From Dipteris shenzhenensis (Eukaryota > Polypodiophyta > Polypodiopsida > Gleicheniales): a DNA stretch of 64,000 bases. Position 1 is the first letter of the stretch, and every line of letters begins with the position of its first letter. Shown here piece by piece: positions 1-11,031 of this stretch. Both the position numbers and the translations under genes were made by a program. The notes under the pieces are model-generated. The model saw only the letters and a list, made by a program, of their open reading frames with translations, made no database searches and was not told where the DNA came from. The stretch lies in assembly GCA_047967505.1 (NCBI GenBank), contig CM106541.1. The stretch is one strand, 5' to 3'.

Positions 1-122
1 AGGTAGCTGACATATTCATGAAGGCATTGGGTGTAGAGAAGCTGCGCAAGTTCAGAGACCTGCTTGGTGTCAATGCAGCTTCCCGCTCCTCAGCTTCTTC
101 ATCTATGGGCTCTTCATTGTAG
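1..122 (+). mobile_element. Ty1/copia pol, C-terminal end (RNase H tail), partial
   Basis: Read from base 3, the plus strand encodes VADIFMKALG followed by EKLRKFRDLLGV and ends at a TAG (120-122). This matches the conserved RNase H tail of plant Ty1/copia polyproteins (usually ADIFTKAL...EKFRxxLGV). Only this tail is inside the window, so the element extends to the left. No LTR can be recognised directly after the stop. The family call is firm; the state of the element as a whole cannot be judged from this fragment. Confidence 0.8.
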
Positions 123-625
123 ATGTTGGGCTCATCTATAGAAATAAGAGGATCGAAAAGGGCAGGGGCAGGGTCAGGGTCAGGGCTTGAGGTCGCGGCC
201 TCCTCTTCCATTTGTCCCTCCTGGAGAAGGAAAATAAAGGTCATGTCCCAGGATAGGAAGCTATTTCCTGGGTTTCCGATGACTCCACATGCTAGGAGGT
301 CATCAGTGTCAACCTCCCTAAACCTTAGGGGTGTGAGCTGAGCTCAAAAGCGATCTAAACGCTTCACGAACCTAGGTTCTTGATTGAACAAGTACTTCAA
401 ATAATCAATTGGGACCCATCTTTTTGTAGACTCATTAAGTTGATATGCAAAACTCGGGATGTAGTCTTGCATGTACTTGATGAGGTCTTCAAAATCTTAT
501 CGCGCTCCCAAGTAGGTGTCTAGGACATCTATGCTTTTATCAAAGACTAGAAATAACTCCTCCTCTCTATCAATTAATGGAGTACGGGAGATGAAATCAT
601 GGAAGGTAGACCTAGCAGGATCCAT
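121..625 (-). pseudogene. Decayed unidentified ORF, about 165 codons
   Basis: From an ATG at 625 the minus strand keeps one frame (beginning MDPARSTFHDFISRTPLID) through about 165 codons, interrupted only by a TAA and a TGA. Both stops could come from CAA and CGA by C-to-T change. The peptide has mixed hydrophobic and acidic residues typical of real coding sequence, with an acidic, Pro/Asp-rich end (SPDPDPAPA). I do not recognise the family. It runs towards the copia pol tail on the other strand, so it may be cargo or a gene fragment next to that element. An overlapping 72-codon plus-strand ORF looks like a shadow. Confidence 0.4.
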
Positions 626-1017
626 GGTAGTTTGGTAGCTAGGAGAACTATGGCTATGATAGTGAAACTTTGAAACTAAAGTAACTTTATTACCTATATA
701 TACCCAAATGTTCTAAATATAAAAAATAAAAAGAATTATAAATTTTTGGGGAAAAACTTGACATTGACATGAAACAAAACCATTGAAAACATCAAAATTA
801 ATTGCACCACTATTAATTGGAAAATGTCAAAATCCACAATTGTTCCACCCCACATTTTCTAGACAATCTTCAATATTCCAGGAGGGATAAAAGTGGCACT
901 ATGCACGAGCTTCTCTGCATGCTTTCCTACCTTTTCACCATTTAAGGTAAAGTGAAAGGACTAAGACATGCCATCCTCCATGACCAATAGGTATTGCCGC
1001 ACGTCCCTGAGAGTCCA

Positions 1018-2135
1018 CTATGATGTGACGGTCACATTCTTGACATCTCCTAAATGAGAACCAATACATAAACTTACCCCTGTATTATCATCATCGTTAG
1101 AGTCAAGGGGGAGCCAATTGCCACCTGTTTTCTTCCAACGCCTATATTGGAAAGAAAAATATAACATTTGGCGGGAGATGTGGTACTTGACAACCACATT
1201 GTCCTTACATACATGGCATTGAAATAGATCACCCTTTTGTTCACCTGACTTGCTTCCCCAATTCACCCCAAGCAATTCCTCAAGGGCATTCTCATGTAGG
1301 CACTTGCATGACGACATGGTTTTTATTCTGTGCATTTGGATATTATGAAAACAAGAAGCAAAAATGTGCAGAGGCATAAACCAAGATAACCTTACCCATT
1401 TAGAGCCAAATGTAAACTTCATGGCCATGCCCACATCCTTTGCAATCTTTTCCTTGTATGATTGCATTGTTGTTGTGTCCACCATGTTGCAATCCATGTC
1501 TTCAAGTTGTGGTGTTGCAATGCATTGAAGGTGGCCATAGCCTGATGCCGTCCTTGGAGTAATGTACTTGGCATTATACCAATAGATATTTCTCTGTTTT
1601 AAAGTAGAGGACTTCTCTCCAGCATGCATTTGCCTTCCTAAATCCTCATGAATGGCTATAAACTTACCTAAGAAGCACTCAACTGGTTCCCACTCCTCAA
1701 AGTTTGAAGGAAATACATCTGCTATGCACAAGTGCTATTTCAAAATACAATTTCAAATTGTCTCATTACACTGGTTCTATTTTAAAATACAATTTCAAGC
1801 TGACTCATTACACTTCAAAATCTTACACAAAATGCAGACTTACAATGCGATGGTATTGTCGATTGATTTCTTGACAGAGGAAGGTGCATGTCCTTCCCCA
1901 TGTAGATGTGTTGCACCTTTGCAAGCAATCCTTTCTTCCCAAGCTTGAACTTCATGATGCGGCCCTTCCATTCATGCAAATGATTACCTCTATTGCTCTT
2001 GGGAAGCTTATGTGGACCCTTGGCAGATTCTCTCATGACTATCCAATCATTCAAGCTGTAGGTGCAAGGCACCCATTCACCCAGTGCATTTTTGCTCCTA
2101 TGGGACACAAAGTACATGTATGGTCTCCTCACCAT
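1018..2135 (-). CDS. Unidentified two-exon gene or gene fragment
   Basis: Two minus-strand ORFs (2135-1829 and 1718-1018) can be joined in frame by removing an intron at about 1828-1719, with donor GTGTAAG and acceptor ATAGCAG. The first part begins MVRRPYMYFVSHRSKNALGE; the second contains EEWEPVECFLGKF and, near the end, a cysteine pair in FQCHVCKDN. No catalytic motif or named domain is recognised. A further GTAAGG donor-like site lies inside exon 2 near 1397, but the ORF stays open across it. The 5' side stops at the (AC)n tract near 2200, so the N-terminus may be missing. It could be a host gene fragment or transposon cargo. Coding character is moderately supported; function is unknown. 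Confidence 0.4.
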
Positions 2136-2160
2136 GCTTGTACAGAGGTCACAACAGCAA

Positions 2161-2198
2161 TGTTGAGTAGTGGAGATTTAGATTCATTGAAATAGTAG

Positions 2199-2290
<92 letters not shown>

Positions 2291-2369
2291 GGCATTTCGA
2301 AGCTATGACTAAGAATGTTGAGTAGCAGAGATGTAGATTCATTGAAATAGTAGGTAACACATACACACA

Positions 2370-2449
<80 letters not shown>
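2161..2449. repeat. Duplicated block with (AC)n and (CG)n microsatellites
   Basis: A flanking segment of about 45 bp (TTGAGTAG...GTAGGTAACAC) occurs at about 2161-2206 and again at about 2318-2360, each time running into an AC tract. The first tract is 2202-2288. The second is about 2363-2449 and contains a pure CG block at 2386-2401. The unit therefore appears to have duplicated together with its microsatellite. ORFs here that encode Val-Cys runs are artefacts. Confidence 0.9.
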
Positions 2450-2450
<1 letters not shown>

Positions 2451-2477
2451 CACACGCACTCTCTCCTCACACTCGCC

Positions 2478-2478
<1 letters not shown>

Positions 2479-2526
<48 letters not shown>
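2479..2526. repeat. (TC)n microsatellite
   Basis: An almost pure CT dinucleotide tract follows the AC/CG block after a short unique spacer. It is probably part of the same unstable low-complexity region. Confidence 0.9.
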
Positions 2527-2527
<1 letters not shown>

Positions 2528-3283
2528 CCACCCGTATAACACACCCCTTCTACCCTATCTCCCTCCTGCTCTCTCAATCTCAATATGTCCGCCTCTCTCA
2601 ACACACATAAACATAAACAATAGAATATTGGACAAATGAAGTTGGCATAGAAAAGTGACAATGCAAATGATACATATAATTTGAAGTTCCCATTGGCTAG
2701 TTTCCTAATCTTGAGGTTAGAGAAATCTGAAGGTCTAATGGAAGAGGCCTTGTTTGAGTCCAAAATTTCCCGAATGTGTAAGCATGCAATTGGTGAGTCT
2801 CATTATGATGTACTTACCACTTTGTTTTTTAATTATATTGTTGAAAATCAAATATATGAGGTTGGCTCTTGTAAGAAAAATTAGAAATGGAGTGAATGTA
2901 TGTAGCAAGGTGGATAATTTTGTCAAGAAAGGGGGTAAAAAAATTTTAGTAGTAGTATAGCTACATGGGATACACCAAGGATTTTCCATTGAACTTGAAA
3001 GTAGCTTTGGTCATTAAAACACTAATGCCTTGCACCAATTACGAGGAGCCATCCCAATATGACTAAAGTGAAGGGCAAGTAAAGAAGAGAGCTTAGGAGT
3101 AGATGATTGCTCTAATTGGAAATAATGTTGGATATGCATAGTTTATATAGCTTTTATTATCTTTATCTTATACTGGTTGGGCAAGGGGATTTTGATGTGG
3201 TCTCTACCTAGGGCAATCATTGAAAGGGGATCTATAATCCTTCTTAGGGGATTAGTGCATAACCAATTCCCAAATTTGAATTT
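2527..3283. other. No gene recognised
   Basis: This stretch is AT-rich, with only short overlapping ORFs on both strands and no recognisable domain, LTR or structural RNA. Confidence 0.6.
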
Positions 3284-3373
3284 ATATATATATATATATG
3301 TAGATAGATAGATAGAAGATAGATAATAGATCGATAGAGATAGAGATAGGGATAGAGATAGAGATAGATAGAT

Positions 3374-3424
<51 letters not shown>
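3284..3424. repeat. Compound (TA)n-(GATA)n-(GA)n microsatellite
   Basis: A TA run (about 3284-3299) is followed by GATA/TAGA tetranucleotides (about 3300-3375) and a GA run (about 3376-3424). The minus-strand ORF of Ser-Leu repeats across it is an artefact. Confidence 0.9.
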
Positions 3425-3428
<4 letters not shown>

Positions 3429-4259
3429 AAATAGACTAAAATTGGCTGACTAAGATTTTCCAAAAAATAAAACAAGGGAGCCCACATGGTATAATTTTTA
3501 AGGCTGTGCATACACCATAAATTTTTTAAGGAGGGGGGCATTTAGGAGGTAGTTCAAGCAGTTTACCGCATGTTTATCACTTGAAAATAAACATGTTGAA
3601 AATCGTTCTAGAACTAGAAAAAAATATTTTAAACCCATGATATTTAGACACTCTAATGCAAATATTAATGTTGCTTTAAATGCAACATGCAACATAATGT
3701 CCTCTTGTAAAGATGTAATCTAAACTAAAGTATGGTTTCCAATATATATCCATCGAGACAATGGAAGGTTGGAGGGACCTAAACATATGCTCTCTAAACA
3801 TAATCATTTGAAAGTTGGAGACTCTGACAGAGTTTCTGTCACCAATTCATCGTGCTCTGACCTTATATAATCTTGCAAGTTGATTAGTGGTATTCCAGAG
3901 TCATTTAACATTCCATAAGTTCATAACTATAGAACTCACGCTTGTAAAAGAACAAATATTATCGGCCATTGTAGCTGTTATAATTCACGGTATATTAATG
4001 TTATACATATGGATAATTTGAAAGATTTCATGACAAGTGTAATAGTCAAGGGTTGTAATTTGATGATTGTTAAAAAGAGCAGATTCATGGTTGGTTACGA
4101 TTATAAACGCTATCATATCAATCCAATTACATAGTTTGACAAGGATTGAAGGACTAATTTGTGTAATGAAACGTGCACACTATCATGAGAGCAAATACTA
4201 TATGTGAAAAGCCGTGGCAGGACCCAATGAAATCAAAAGTGAAAGGCAGAAACCAAAAT
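3425..4259. other. No gene recognised
   Basis: AT-rich unique-looking DNA. I see no ORF with domain character, no LTR end and no clear repeat. Confidence 0.6.
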
Positions 4260-4990
4260 CCGATTAGCAGCAGCGTCCTTCAGGCCGACACAACTGGCCT
4301 ATGAATCAGCGTAAGCTTTTTCTCTTTCCGATGCGTGGGTAGGGTTGTTGCTGTCAACATGATCGTTTTCCGATGCGTGGGAAGGGCTGTGCTGTGAACA
4401 CGACCAATACTAAACTCATTGCTGCTTTGGAGACTGCTGTGAACACGACCAATACTAAACTCATTGTGCCCCGTAGCTCCCTATTTTCCTCCTCATCATC
4501 AATAGAACCAGATTCTTTACCACCACCGTCTCCAACCGGTCACTTTGTGCGACGTGATTTGCTCGCTGCAAGTTGCAACTCGTATAATCTGAAAGATATG
4601 TGCAAGTTGTATGCCAAAAGCCATACCCTCTCAGCCTGGGGCCTCAGGGCCTCAACACATATCTCCTTGGCGGTTCTTCCTATATTGGCCATTCGGCCTC
4701 TTCAATCTTCCCCGATAAGCCCGATGCTGATTTTAGTAGCTCACTGGTTTGTTTGCCAGCCGGCCAAAAAGCAGACAATCATTCTTGACAACAACTCGTG
4801 CTGGCGTTTACTTTATGCATCGTGTGTCACCGTCGTTCCGTTAGACGTCTTAGTTTCAGACAAGCACCTGAGATCCATTCCAATTCAGGCACTCTTTTGT
4901 TACACAAAGGGAGTGCGCGTTCATTCAGGATCCGTCCTGCCAGTGTAAAGAGCCAGTTGCTAGCGCAAAACTTCCGCCAAAAATGACTTT
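4260..4990 (+). other. CpG-richer, possibly genic segment with short direct repeats
   Basis: Base composition changes here: CpG and GC rise compared with the flanks. A block of about 31 bp (GCTGTGAACACGACCAATAC...) is repeated at about 4387-4417 and 4434-4464, and a GATGCGTGGG-containing block is repeated just before it. A 191-codon ORF (4373-4948) and two ORFs in another frame (4600-4788, 4798-4986) overlap, and none has a recognisable domain. The segment could be a promoter plus first exon of a gene, or a low-methylation relic. No product is assigned. Confidence 0.25.
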
Positions 4991-5017
4991 TAGAACCAGG
5001 GAAATATATTCCTTGGC

Positions 5018-5512
5018 CTATGCACCTCTATAGGACAGAAGTCTCGTATGTACTATGTAAGGTCGAATGCTCTGTTGCCAATCTAGAAACAGGCTCTTCA
5101 TTAGATGGGTAGCCGGGAGCTGCACTTGGGAAAGATCAAAAGGATCTTGAGTAATTATTCTATCCGCTAGTATTGGACAGTGTGGATGATCGGACTTGAG
5201 GTGGTCGCTAGCGTCGACAAGGAAAGCCCAATGAAGGTCTGCTTCAAGCGCTATTTGTGAGACAACACAGATGGGTTTTATATGCATATATACACAAGCA
5301 GAAAAGGAGAAAGAGCAGTAGATTCCGTTCGGTGCCATAATCAGAGCTGTTGCTGGTGATGTTGATTTAAAGATTGCGCTACTGTCCCGCTCATCGAGAT
5401 TCTGAAGCGCACTATTTCTGATTTTCAATCCAAAAGTTCCAGTAGCGTACCCTCGCCTACATAAGTTAGGGCTGACAGCCTTCTTTGCATCAGGGCCCTG
5501 CGGGCTTTGCAA
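5018..5512 (-). other. 164-codon ORF of uncertain status
   Basis: The ORF begins MQSPQGPDAKKAVSPNLCRR and contains SDHPHCPILADRIITQDPFD. It lies in the same CpG-richer segment as the previous entry and reads in the opposite direction. No domain, signal peptide or membrane segment is recognised. A further ORF upstream (5764-5531) crosses the hairpin at 5585-5672. The ORF may be chance. Confidence 0.2.
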
Positions 5513-5584
5513 CCATCTCGGGTATCTTGATCATCTCCTGCGAATCGGTGACTCTTGCTCAGGTAATTGCCAAATAATCTGTGA

Positions 5585-5672
5585 TGTGATGCTGGCTCGG
5601 CTCAATCGGATCACAACTTTGAGTTGAACGTTGTGATCAGGTCGAGCCGAGCCAATATCACACCAATTGTAC
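5585..5672. repeat. Imperfect inverted repeat / hairpin
   Basis: The arms TGTGAT, GGCTCGGCTC (5594-5603) and GATCACAAC (5609-5617) are matched in reverse by GTTGTGATC (5640-5648), GAGCCGAGCC (5654-5663) and ATCACA (5667-5672). A symmetrical 5-nt internal bulge and a 22-nt loop separate them. The structure folds on either strand and is not part of any recognised element. Confidence 0.8.
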
Positions 5673-5829
5673 CGCGCCTGTCTTTTTTGAGTTTCGCTAT
5701 GCGTTGAAGACAGGCACGCGATTACGTAACGATCGATGAGCATGGGGAGTTTGGCCGCTAGCATCTACAAATGAATGAGGCCAGTGCATCAGATCAGAAA
5801 CAGGAAGGCGGACGCCGGAGACTCGATGT

Positions 5830-6002
5830 GCAAAGAAGTGTATCAGAATGAAGTGTAAGTGGTGGTCAAAATTTTTCATAAAAGACTCTTGAGGCGGCTG
5901 ATAATTCTCGATGAAATGCAAAGAAGTGTATCAGAATGAAGGGTAAGTGGTGGTCAAATTTTATTATCAAAGCCTCTTGAGGCGGCTGATAATTGGCAAA
6001 GT
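5830..6002. repeat. Tandem duplication, unit about 86 bp
   Basis: GCAAAGAAGTGTATCAGAAT starts both copies (about 5830 and 5918). Each copy continues to a shared CTTGAGGCGGCTGATAATT end, with a few substitutions and a small indel. Confidence 0.85.
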
Positions 6003-6015
6003 TGGGCGTTTATTC

Positions 6016-6178
6016 ACCGATCTGTCTGTCTGTCTGTCTCTCTCTCTCTCACAGACAAGAAACAGTTTGTCCAACGATCTGTCATTTCATACAGCAGACT
6101 GACCGATCTCTCTCTCTCCCTCTCCCTCTCCCTGTCTCCCCTTCTCTCTCTCTCCCTCTCCCTGTCTCCCCTTCATAC
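6016..6178. repeat. CT-rich / TCTG microsatellite region
   Basis: (TCTG)n at about 6018-6040 is followed by TC runs and a CCCTCTCCCTGTCTCC motif repeated twice. No coding content is supported. Confidence 0.85.
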
Positions 6179-6539
6179 AGTGTTTACTAACGAAGCTCAT
6201 GCACGTGCTCCTGCTCCATGAAATTGCTCTGTCATGAAGTTTTCTTTGCATCGCCTTGATTATGCGTTACCTGAAGGCATGCATTCAGGTGCGGAATTGA
6301 CCAATTCTTTAGTTTACACGATGATTAATGTACAAAGTGTGATGGCGCTCAGGGCAAACGGGTGCTCAACCAAAATGGTTGGACTCATAAGGTGCTGGAT
6401 GCACTAGGGGCTCTGCCTTTAGGATCTGCTGAGGCCTTCTCCTTCTACTAGTCTCTATCTTGCTGAGCCCTCCTTTTAGCTGTTCGATGCTCGTGGAAAG
6501 AGGCCCTAAGAAGCTTCTTTCCCATGTGGCGGTGCACGC

Positions 6540-6625
6540 ACCCAGGTGCAAGAAGACATCTCCCACATGCGACGACATCTCCCACCCAGGTGCAAGAAGA
6601 CGACATCTCCCACATGCGACGGCAG
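6540..6625. repeat. Short tandem repeats (about 24-60 bp units)
   Basis: The phrases CCCAGGTGCAAGAAGA and CATCTCCCACATGCGACG recur in direct orientation within this interval. ORFs in several frames cross it; none is convincing. Confidence 0.7.
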
Positions 6626-6626
6626 T

Positions 6627-9600
6627 GGCCAAACCAATCTGTGGAGCTCTTGGGGTACTCGATTTTCCACCGGTGCCCGACATCCCTCACACCGCCATTG
6701 CCAACTTTATTGCGTGGGTTTTCATGGGGGCCTAATTCAATGGTGAGATTGAGCATCTATTTGAGGTGCTCTTCCTTGGGCCTTGAGCATCTATTTGAGC
6801 TGCTCTAATTCCTTTTTTGTTTTCTTATACTCTATCTCTATTGAGTTAACCATCACTATTCCATTTAGACAAGTTCACTATGACAGATCATTGCTATAAC
6901 TACTCCTATTTTAACAAGAGCATTAAATTGTAAAAAGTGATGAAGCATCTTGTTAGAGAAGTCACATTGAGTACATTGTAAGTAAATACAGTCCTTTTAA
7001 AAAAAACATCATTGAGCAATGTTTTTTGGCCTCCCTCGCTGGGGGAGGTCTTGGTGATGTTTTGTGCTTGAAAGGGAATTCATCTTATTGGTCCACATTG
7101 CAAGATCTTTATTGCCGTGCCTCCCCGTGGCCTCATTTCATCACATGGTCTCATGCATTTTTGAGCTATCCCATCTTTCTTGCATGGCTTCTTGTTGTTC
7201 TTCCATATCAGTGCAGTCCTCTCATGTGCACAATTGATTTGCATGCTTGGGTTTTGCTCCTTGCCTTTGTTCCATGACTCATGTGATTTTGCGTGAAGTG
7301 ACATGCTTGGTTGTGACGGACAATTTGGTGTCCATTCCTGACGAGTGCTTGGCTATGGCTTCTTGCATTTGTTCCATGATTCTTGTGACGTCGCGTGCCG
7401 TGACGCTTGGCTGTGGCATCCATTCAAGAATTTTGTAGAGGAGTGCTTTGATTTCGGTTGTGTTCTTTGTTGGCTATGGTGGTTAGGCTGGTTATAATTC
7501 AATGCTTATATTGCGAATATGCTGTGGCATTGATTTGGTCATGCTGATGTGTACATTCCACCAAGGGACGGTTTAGCTATGTTCGCTCTCTATAAGGAGG
7601 AGGTATTGGCAGTGGTATTGGGTGTGCAATTCGTAGCCTTTGTAATTTTTGTTTTTGTCTCGGTAATTCGTCCAACGATGGCTGCACCATGCAAAGCCTC
7701 TCATGAGTTTGTTGCAGGAGAACTTTGTCATGAGCCCATGGATATGGGCAGCAGCAACTTCGGTTGAGGTCTGTGTATTGAAACATTGTGATTTCACATT
7801 TCATTTTCAAGCTTCATGTTTATCCTCTCACTTTGGACTTTTTAAGTTTCTTTCTGGACAGAGCTTCATGTGAAAAGATGTGGAAAGGTTCTAGAATAGT
7901 TTCCTGATGAATCAAACACATGGAATGGTAGGCCTTACGCCTCGACGTGTCTTTGTTTTTTATCTCTAGAAATGTTTGATTTCTACTTCATCATACTTGC
8001 ACTTTCAATTTCGGTGTTTGGATATACTTTGGCAAGACATGTGCAAAGGAAGTAGATGATTTCTTGGATGAAGTAAAATCCATGAATGATGCGATCCTTG
8101 TTTGCATATTGATTCCTTCCATCTAGCTACCAAATTGTGATTAATTCCTTGTGTTGCTAAACAAATTTGTGATTCTTAATTTGACAATACATTTGCTGTG
8201 TGTTTGCAGACATCTCGACTTGGACATCGCCACCACCACCAGTAAAGGGAGTTGATTTGCTGAAACAATCTTATTGTGTTAGTGCACTTGTGCTATTGAG
8301 TGGTCCTAATAAACTTGCAAAGGAAGCCCATTTGATAAAGCATTTGACGATCAATAAGAATGCACGAAAGTCCTTGCATAAGGTCCTTTAGGTTGCAGCA
8401 CATGAAGCATGCTTAGAAGGTTTGTTGGATTTCAGTTGTGAGGTTCCTTTTGTGCCGAATTCACTTTTGATCGTCCAAACACAATGTCGCGCTTATTTTG
8501 AAGTCTTATTTCACTTAATTAAATGGTGGGGATATTTTTACTCAAATGGTAGTTTGTTACTATTCTAAGTATTATGGTTGCACACAAGGTCAAGGTTTGC
8601 TTGGGTGTAGAAATTTTTGGTGAAGTTCAAGGGATTTTTTGTATATAGGTATCTTGCCTAACACATAATTTATTAATGGAATTCAACAAAATTTGTCCTC
8701 AAGTTGTAGTACATAGTCCAATCTTGAAAATGAGACAAAAAAAAAGGAATAAAGATTAAAGCATTACAAGTGCTATGTTTGCATGTGAAGCATGCATCTT
8801 GAAGAGTATAGGATATAACAATCTATTCAAAAGCATCAAAATTTTGTTATGCACATACATGCAACCATGTACTCGTTTAAAAGTATACTACGTGAGATTG
8901 TCCTCAACCAAAGGACATGCCTAATTGAGAACATTAGATGTGGTTTTTAAGGGGCCTCCAGTGTCCTATCAAATTCATGCACACCTATTCGAGGGCAAAC
9001 TCCATAACTTTTTTCTTATTTTGTTGAAAACCAAACCAATTGAAAAAATGAAAGCCAAACTCATATCAAAGTTCATTGCATTTCATAATTTACAACATCA
9101 AAACTGATAGTGTACCTTTTGGCCTATTTGTATTTTGAAGAGATTTGTTTGCCACATTACACTTGCTTGAGGGTAACTGGTATGTACAATTTTGCTAATG
9201 TGTATCACTAGAGGGGGGAAATCACGGTGATTGAAAATTTGCTATTCTTGTGTACTTTCAAAATTGTTCACCTCCCACCCTGCAACTCTTTGAATATTGA
9301 AGTACATCCTCCTCCTTCCACCATGCAACCTACTCGTGTAGAGTCAGCTCGACGTTACCATGGCATTGAATCTTATTTACTGAGGTAAGTTCTCTTCTAT
9401 TCTTCCTTGCCTCACAAGCTAGCTATCCTCTGTTCTGGCGGTAGTTCACTAATTGTCTCCATGGCATGCATGGTAAGATGCAGCTCATCGTGGCTTGCAC
9501 AAGAAGCAAATAGAGGTTGTAAGATACGAAAGCTGAAAAGCATGGTCAAGGCACAAGGAACATATTGTGAGGTGAGGACAGAAATGGCACGGTATTGAAA

Positions 9601-10774
9601 CGACACAACATAAGGCGCTTGTGGAGGGAGGAACAACAAGAAGAAATTAGAAAATTTCTTGCAAAGCAATAGCAAGAAGCGGTTTTGCAGATGCTCGCAT
9701 TCAATCATTGCCGTCCGAATGAGAAACATGAGTTGTCGTCTCACTATTGGTGGGAGCATTCGAGGCAGAAACATCAAGCCATTCAGGTGAATACATGTCG
9801 CGAGTCTTCATAAGCTGTAGCCTGCACCCTAAAATTCATAGGTACAACAACCCTACCAACACCTTGGGAAATGCATGCCCAAGAGATGAAGCTCTCTAAC
9901 TAGAGAAATGGCCAACATTACGGTGGAAATGAGAGAGAGGCCAATATTAGGTTGGAAATGCTTTTCTTTAATTAAAAAAAAGACTCTCTCTCTCTAGAGA
10001 TGCTTAAGACACTGACATTTTGAAGTTGCTAGCTCTTGGTTTTTAGTGTGTCATAAATGCTACGCTGAATTGCGAAACAGATAAACCAACATTTTGAAGT
10101 CTCGCCCGAGTGTTTTTAGCATGTCATAAATGCTACGTCCAAATATCCAAATGGATCTCTAGTATTTTGGTGTGGAATTTGGCATCACCGGTGTGTTTGG
10201 AGCAAGCAAAACCCCCCAGAATGACTTTTGAATTGCTAAATCTGGTCTCTTAGAGGGGTCAAAACAACCAAAATAGGTGCCCGACAAGAAAGCTTAAGAA
10301 AGCGATTTGGCCCTCCAGACACGAGGATTACCAAAAAGCGAGCGAAGAAAAGCGAGCGAGGCCAAATAAGCGAACGTGGACAAACAACAATGCAAGGTGT
10401 TATCTGTTTAATAACAACCACATCATATTCATCCAGGATAGCCAATTACCACAATTTATGCTCCAAGAAAGCTTAACCACTCGCTTGCATCTTGGCTAGC
10501 ATGTTTCCAGAAGTACATGTTCAAATCATGTTTCCTTTGCTGTGAAAAAGTAATGATAAAATAAAACATTGAATGCTTTCAATAATGAGAATAGTAACAT
10601 ATTACATTAACTGCTCTTCATGTTGTCAGAAGTCACTTTTTTTCTAAAAGTTATTAACTCCATAGCACAAAAAGCATATGTCATACAAAAAAAAATGGAT
10701 AGAAAAATTTGATGCTTCAAAATATCTTCCAACCCTTGGAATGATTGTACAAAATGTTTTTTTGTGCATTGCCA
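6627..10774. other. Long interval without recognisable gene
   Basis: Only short ORFs with no domain character are present, including ones at about 7026-7277, 7549-7767, 8200-8391 and 9412-9777. The block 7240-7440 has loosely repeated phrases (GTTCCATGA...TTGTGACG). I see no LTR, TIR or RNA gene. Part may be the non-coding flank of the MULE at 11032-14122, but I could not find its terminal inverted repeats. Confidence 0.5.
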
Positions 10775-11005
10775 AAACATGGAAGCACACCTATGTATAT
10801 CATCCGCTTCCAAAGGAAATATGAAAAAGGGACATCTAGGCTACCTACTAAATGCTTCATGGGTTTCTTCCACCTTCAAAAAATACAACTTAGTGCAGCA
10901 TCATGCAAGGAAGCACACCTTCATATATTATCCGATTCTAAAGGAATTGCAAAAAAAGGGCATCCAAGCCATACACTACATACTTGATGGGTTTCTTCTA
11001 CCACC
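10775..11005. repeat. Two imperfect tandem copies, about 120 bp
   Basis: The sequence from GGAAGCACACCT through GGGTTTCTTC occurs at about 10781-10870 and again at about 10909-10997, with moderate divergence. It lies directly downstream of the transposase stop codon. Confidence 0.65.
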
Positions 11006-11031
11006 CAGAGCTTGAAACAATTCAACTTTTG

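Noticed and set aside
2149-2542. Three overlapping minus-strand ORFs rich in Val-Cys, Ala-Arg and Glu-Arg repeats
   Set aside because: They are translations of (AC)n, (CG)n and (TC)n tracts; every frame of such a tract is open.
3143-3541. 132-codon minus-strand ORF with long Ser-Leu runs
   Set aside because: It is carried by the GATA/GA microsatellite, with nothing coding-like on either side.
4373-4948. 191-codon plus-strand ORF as a firm gene
   Set aside because: It overlaps equally plausible ORFs in another frame, includes a direct repeat and shows no domain.
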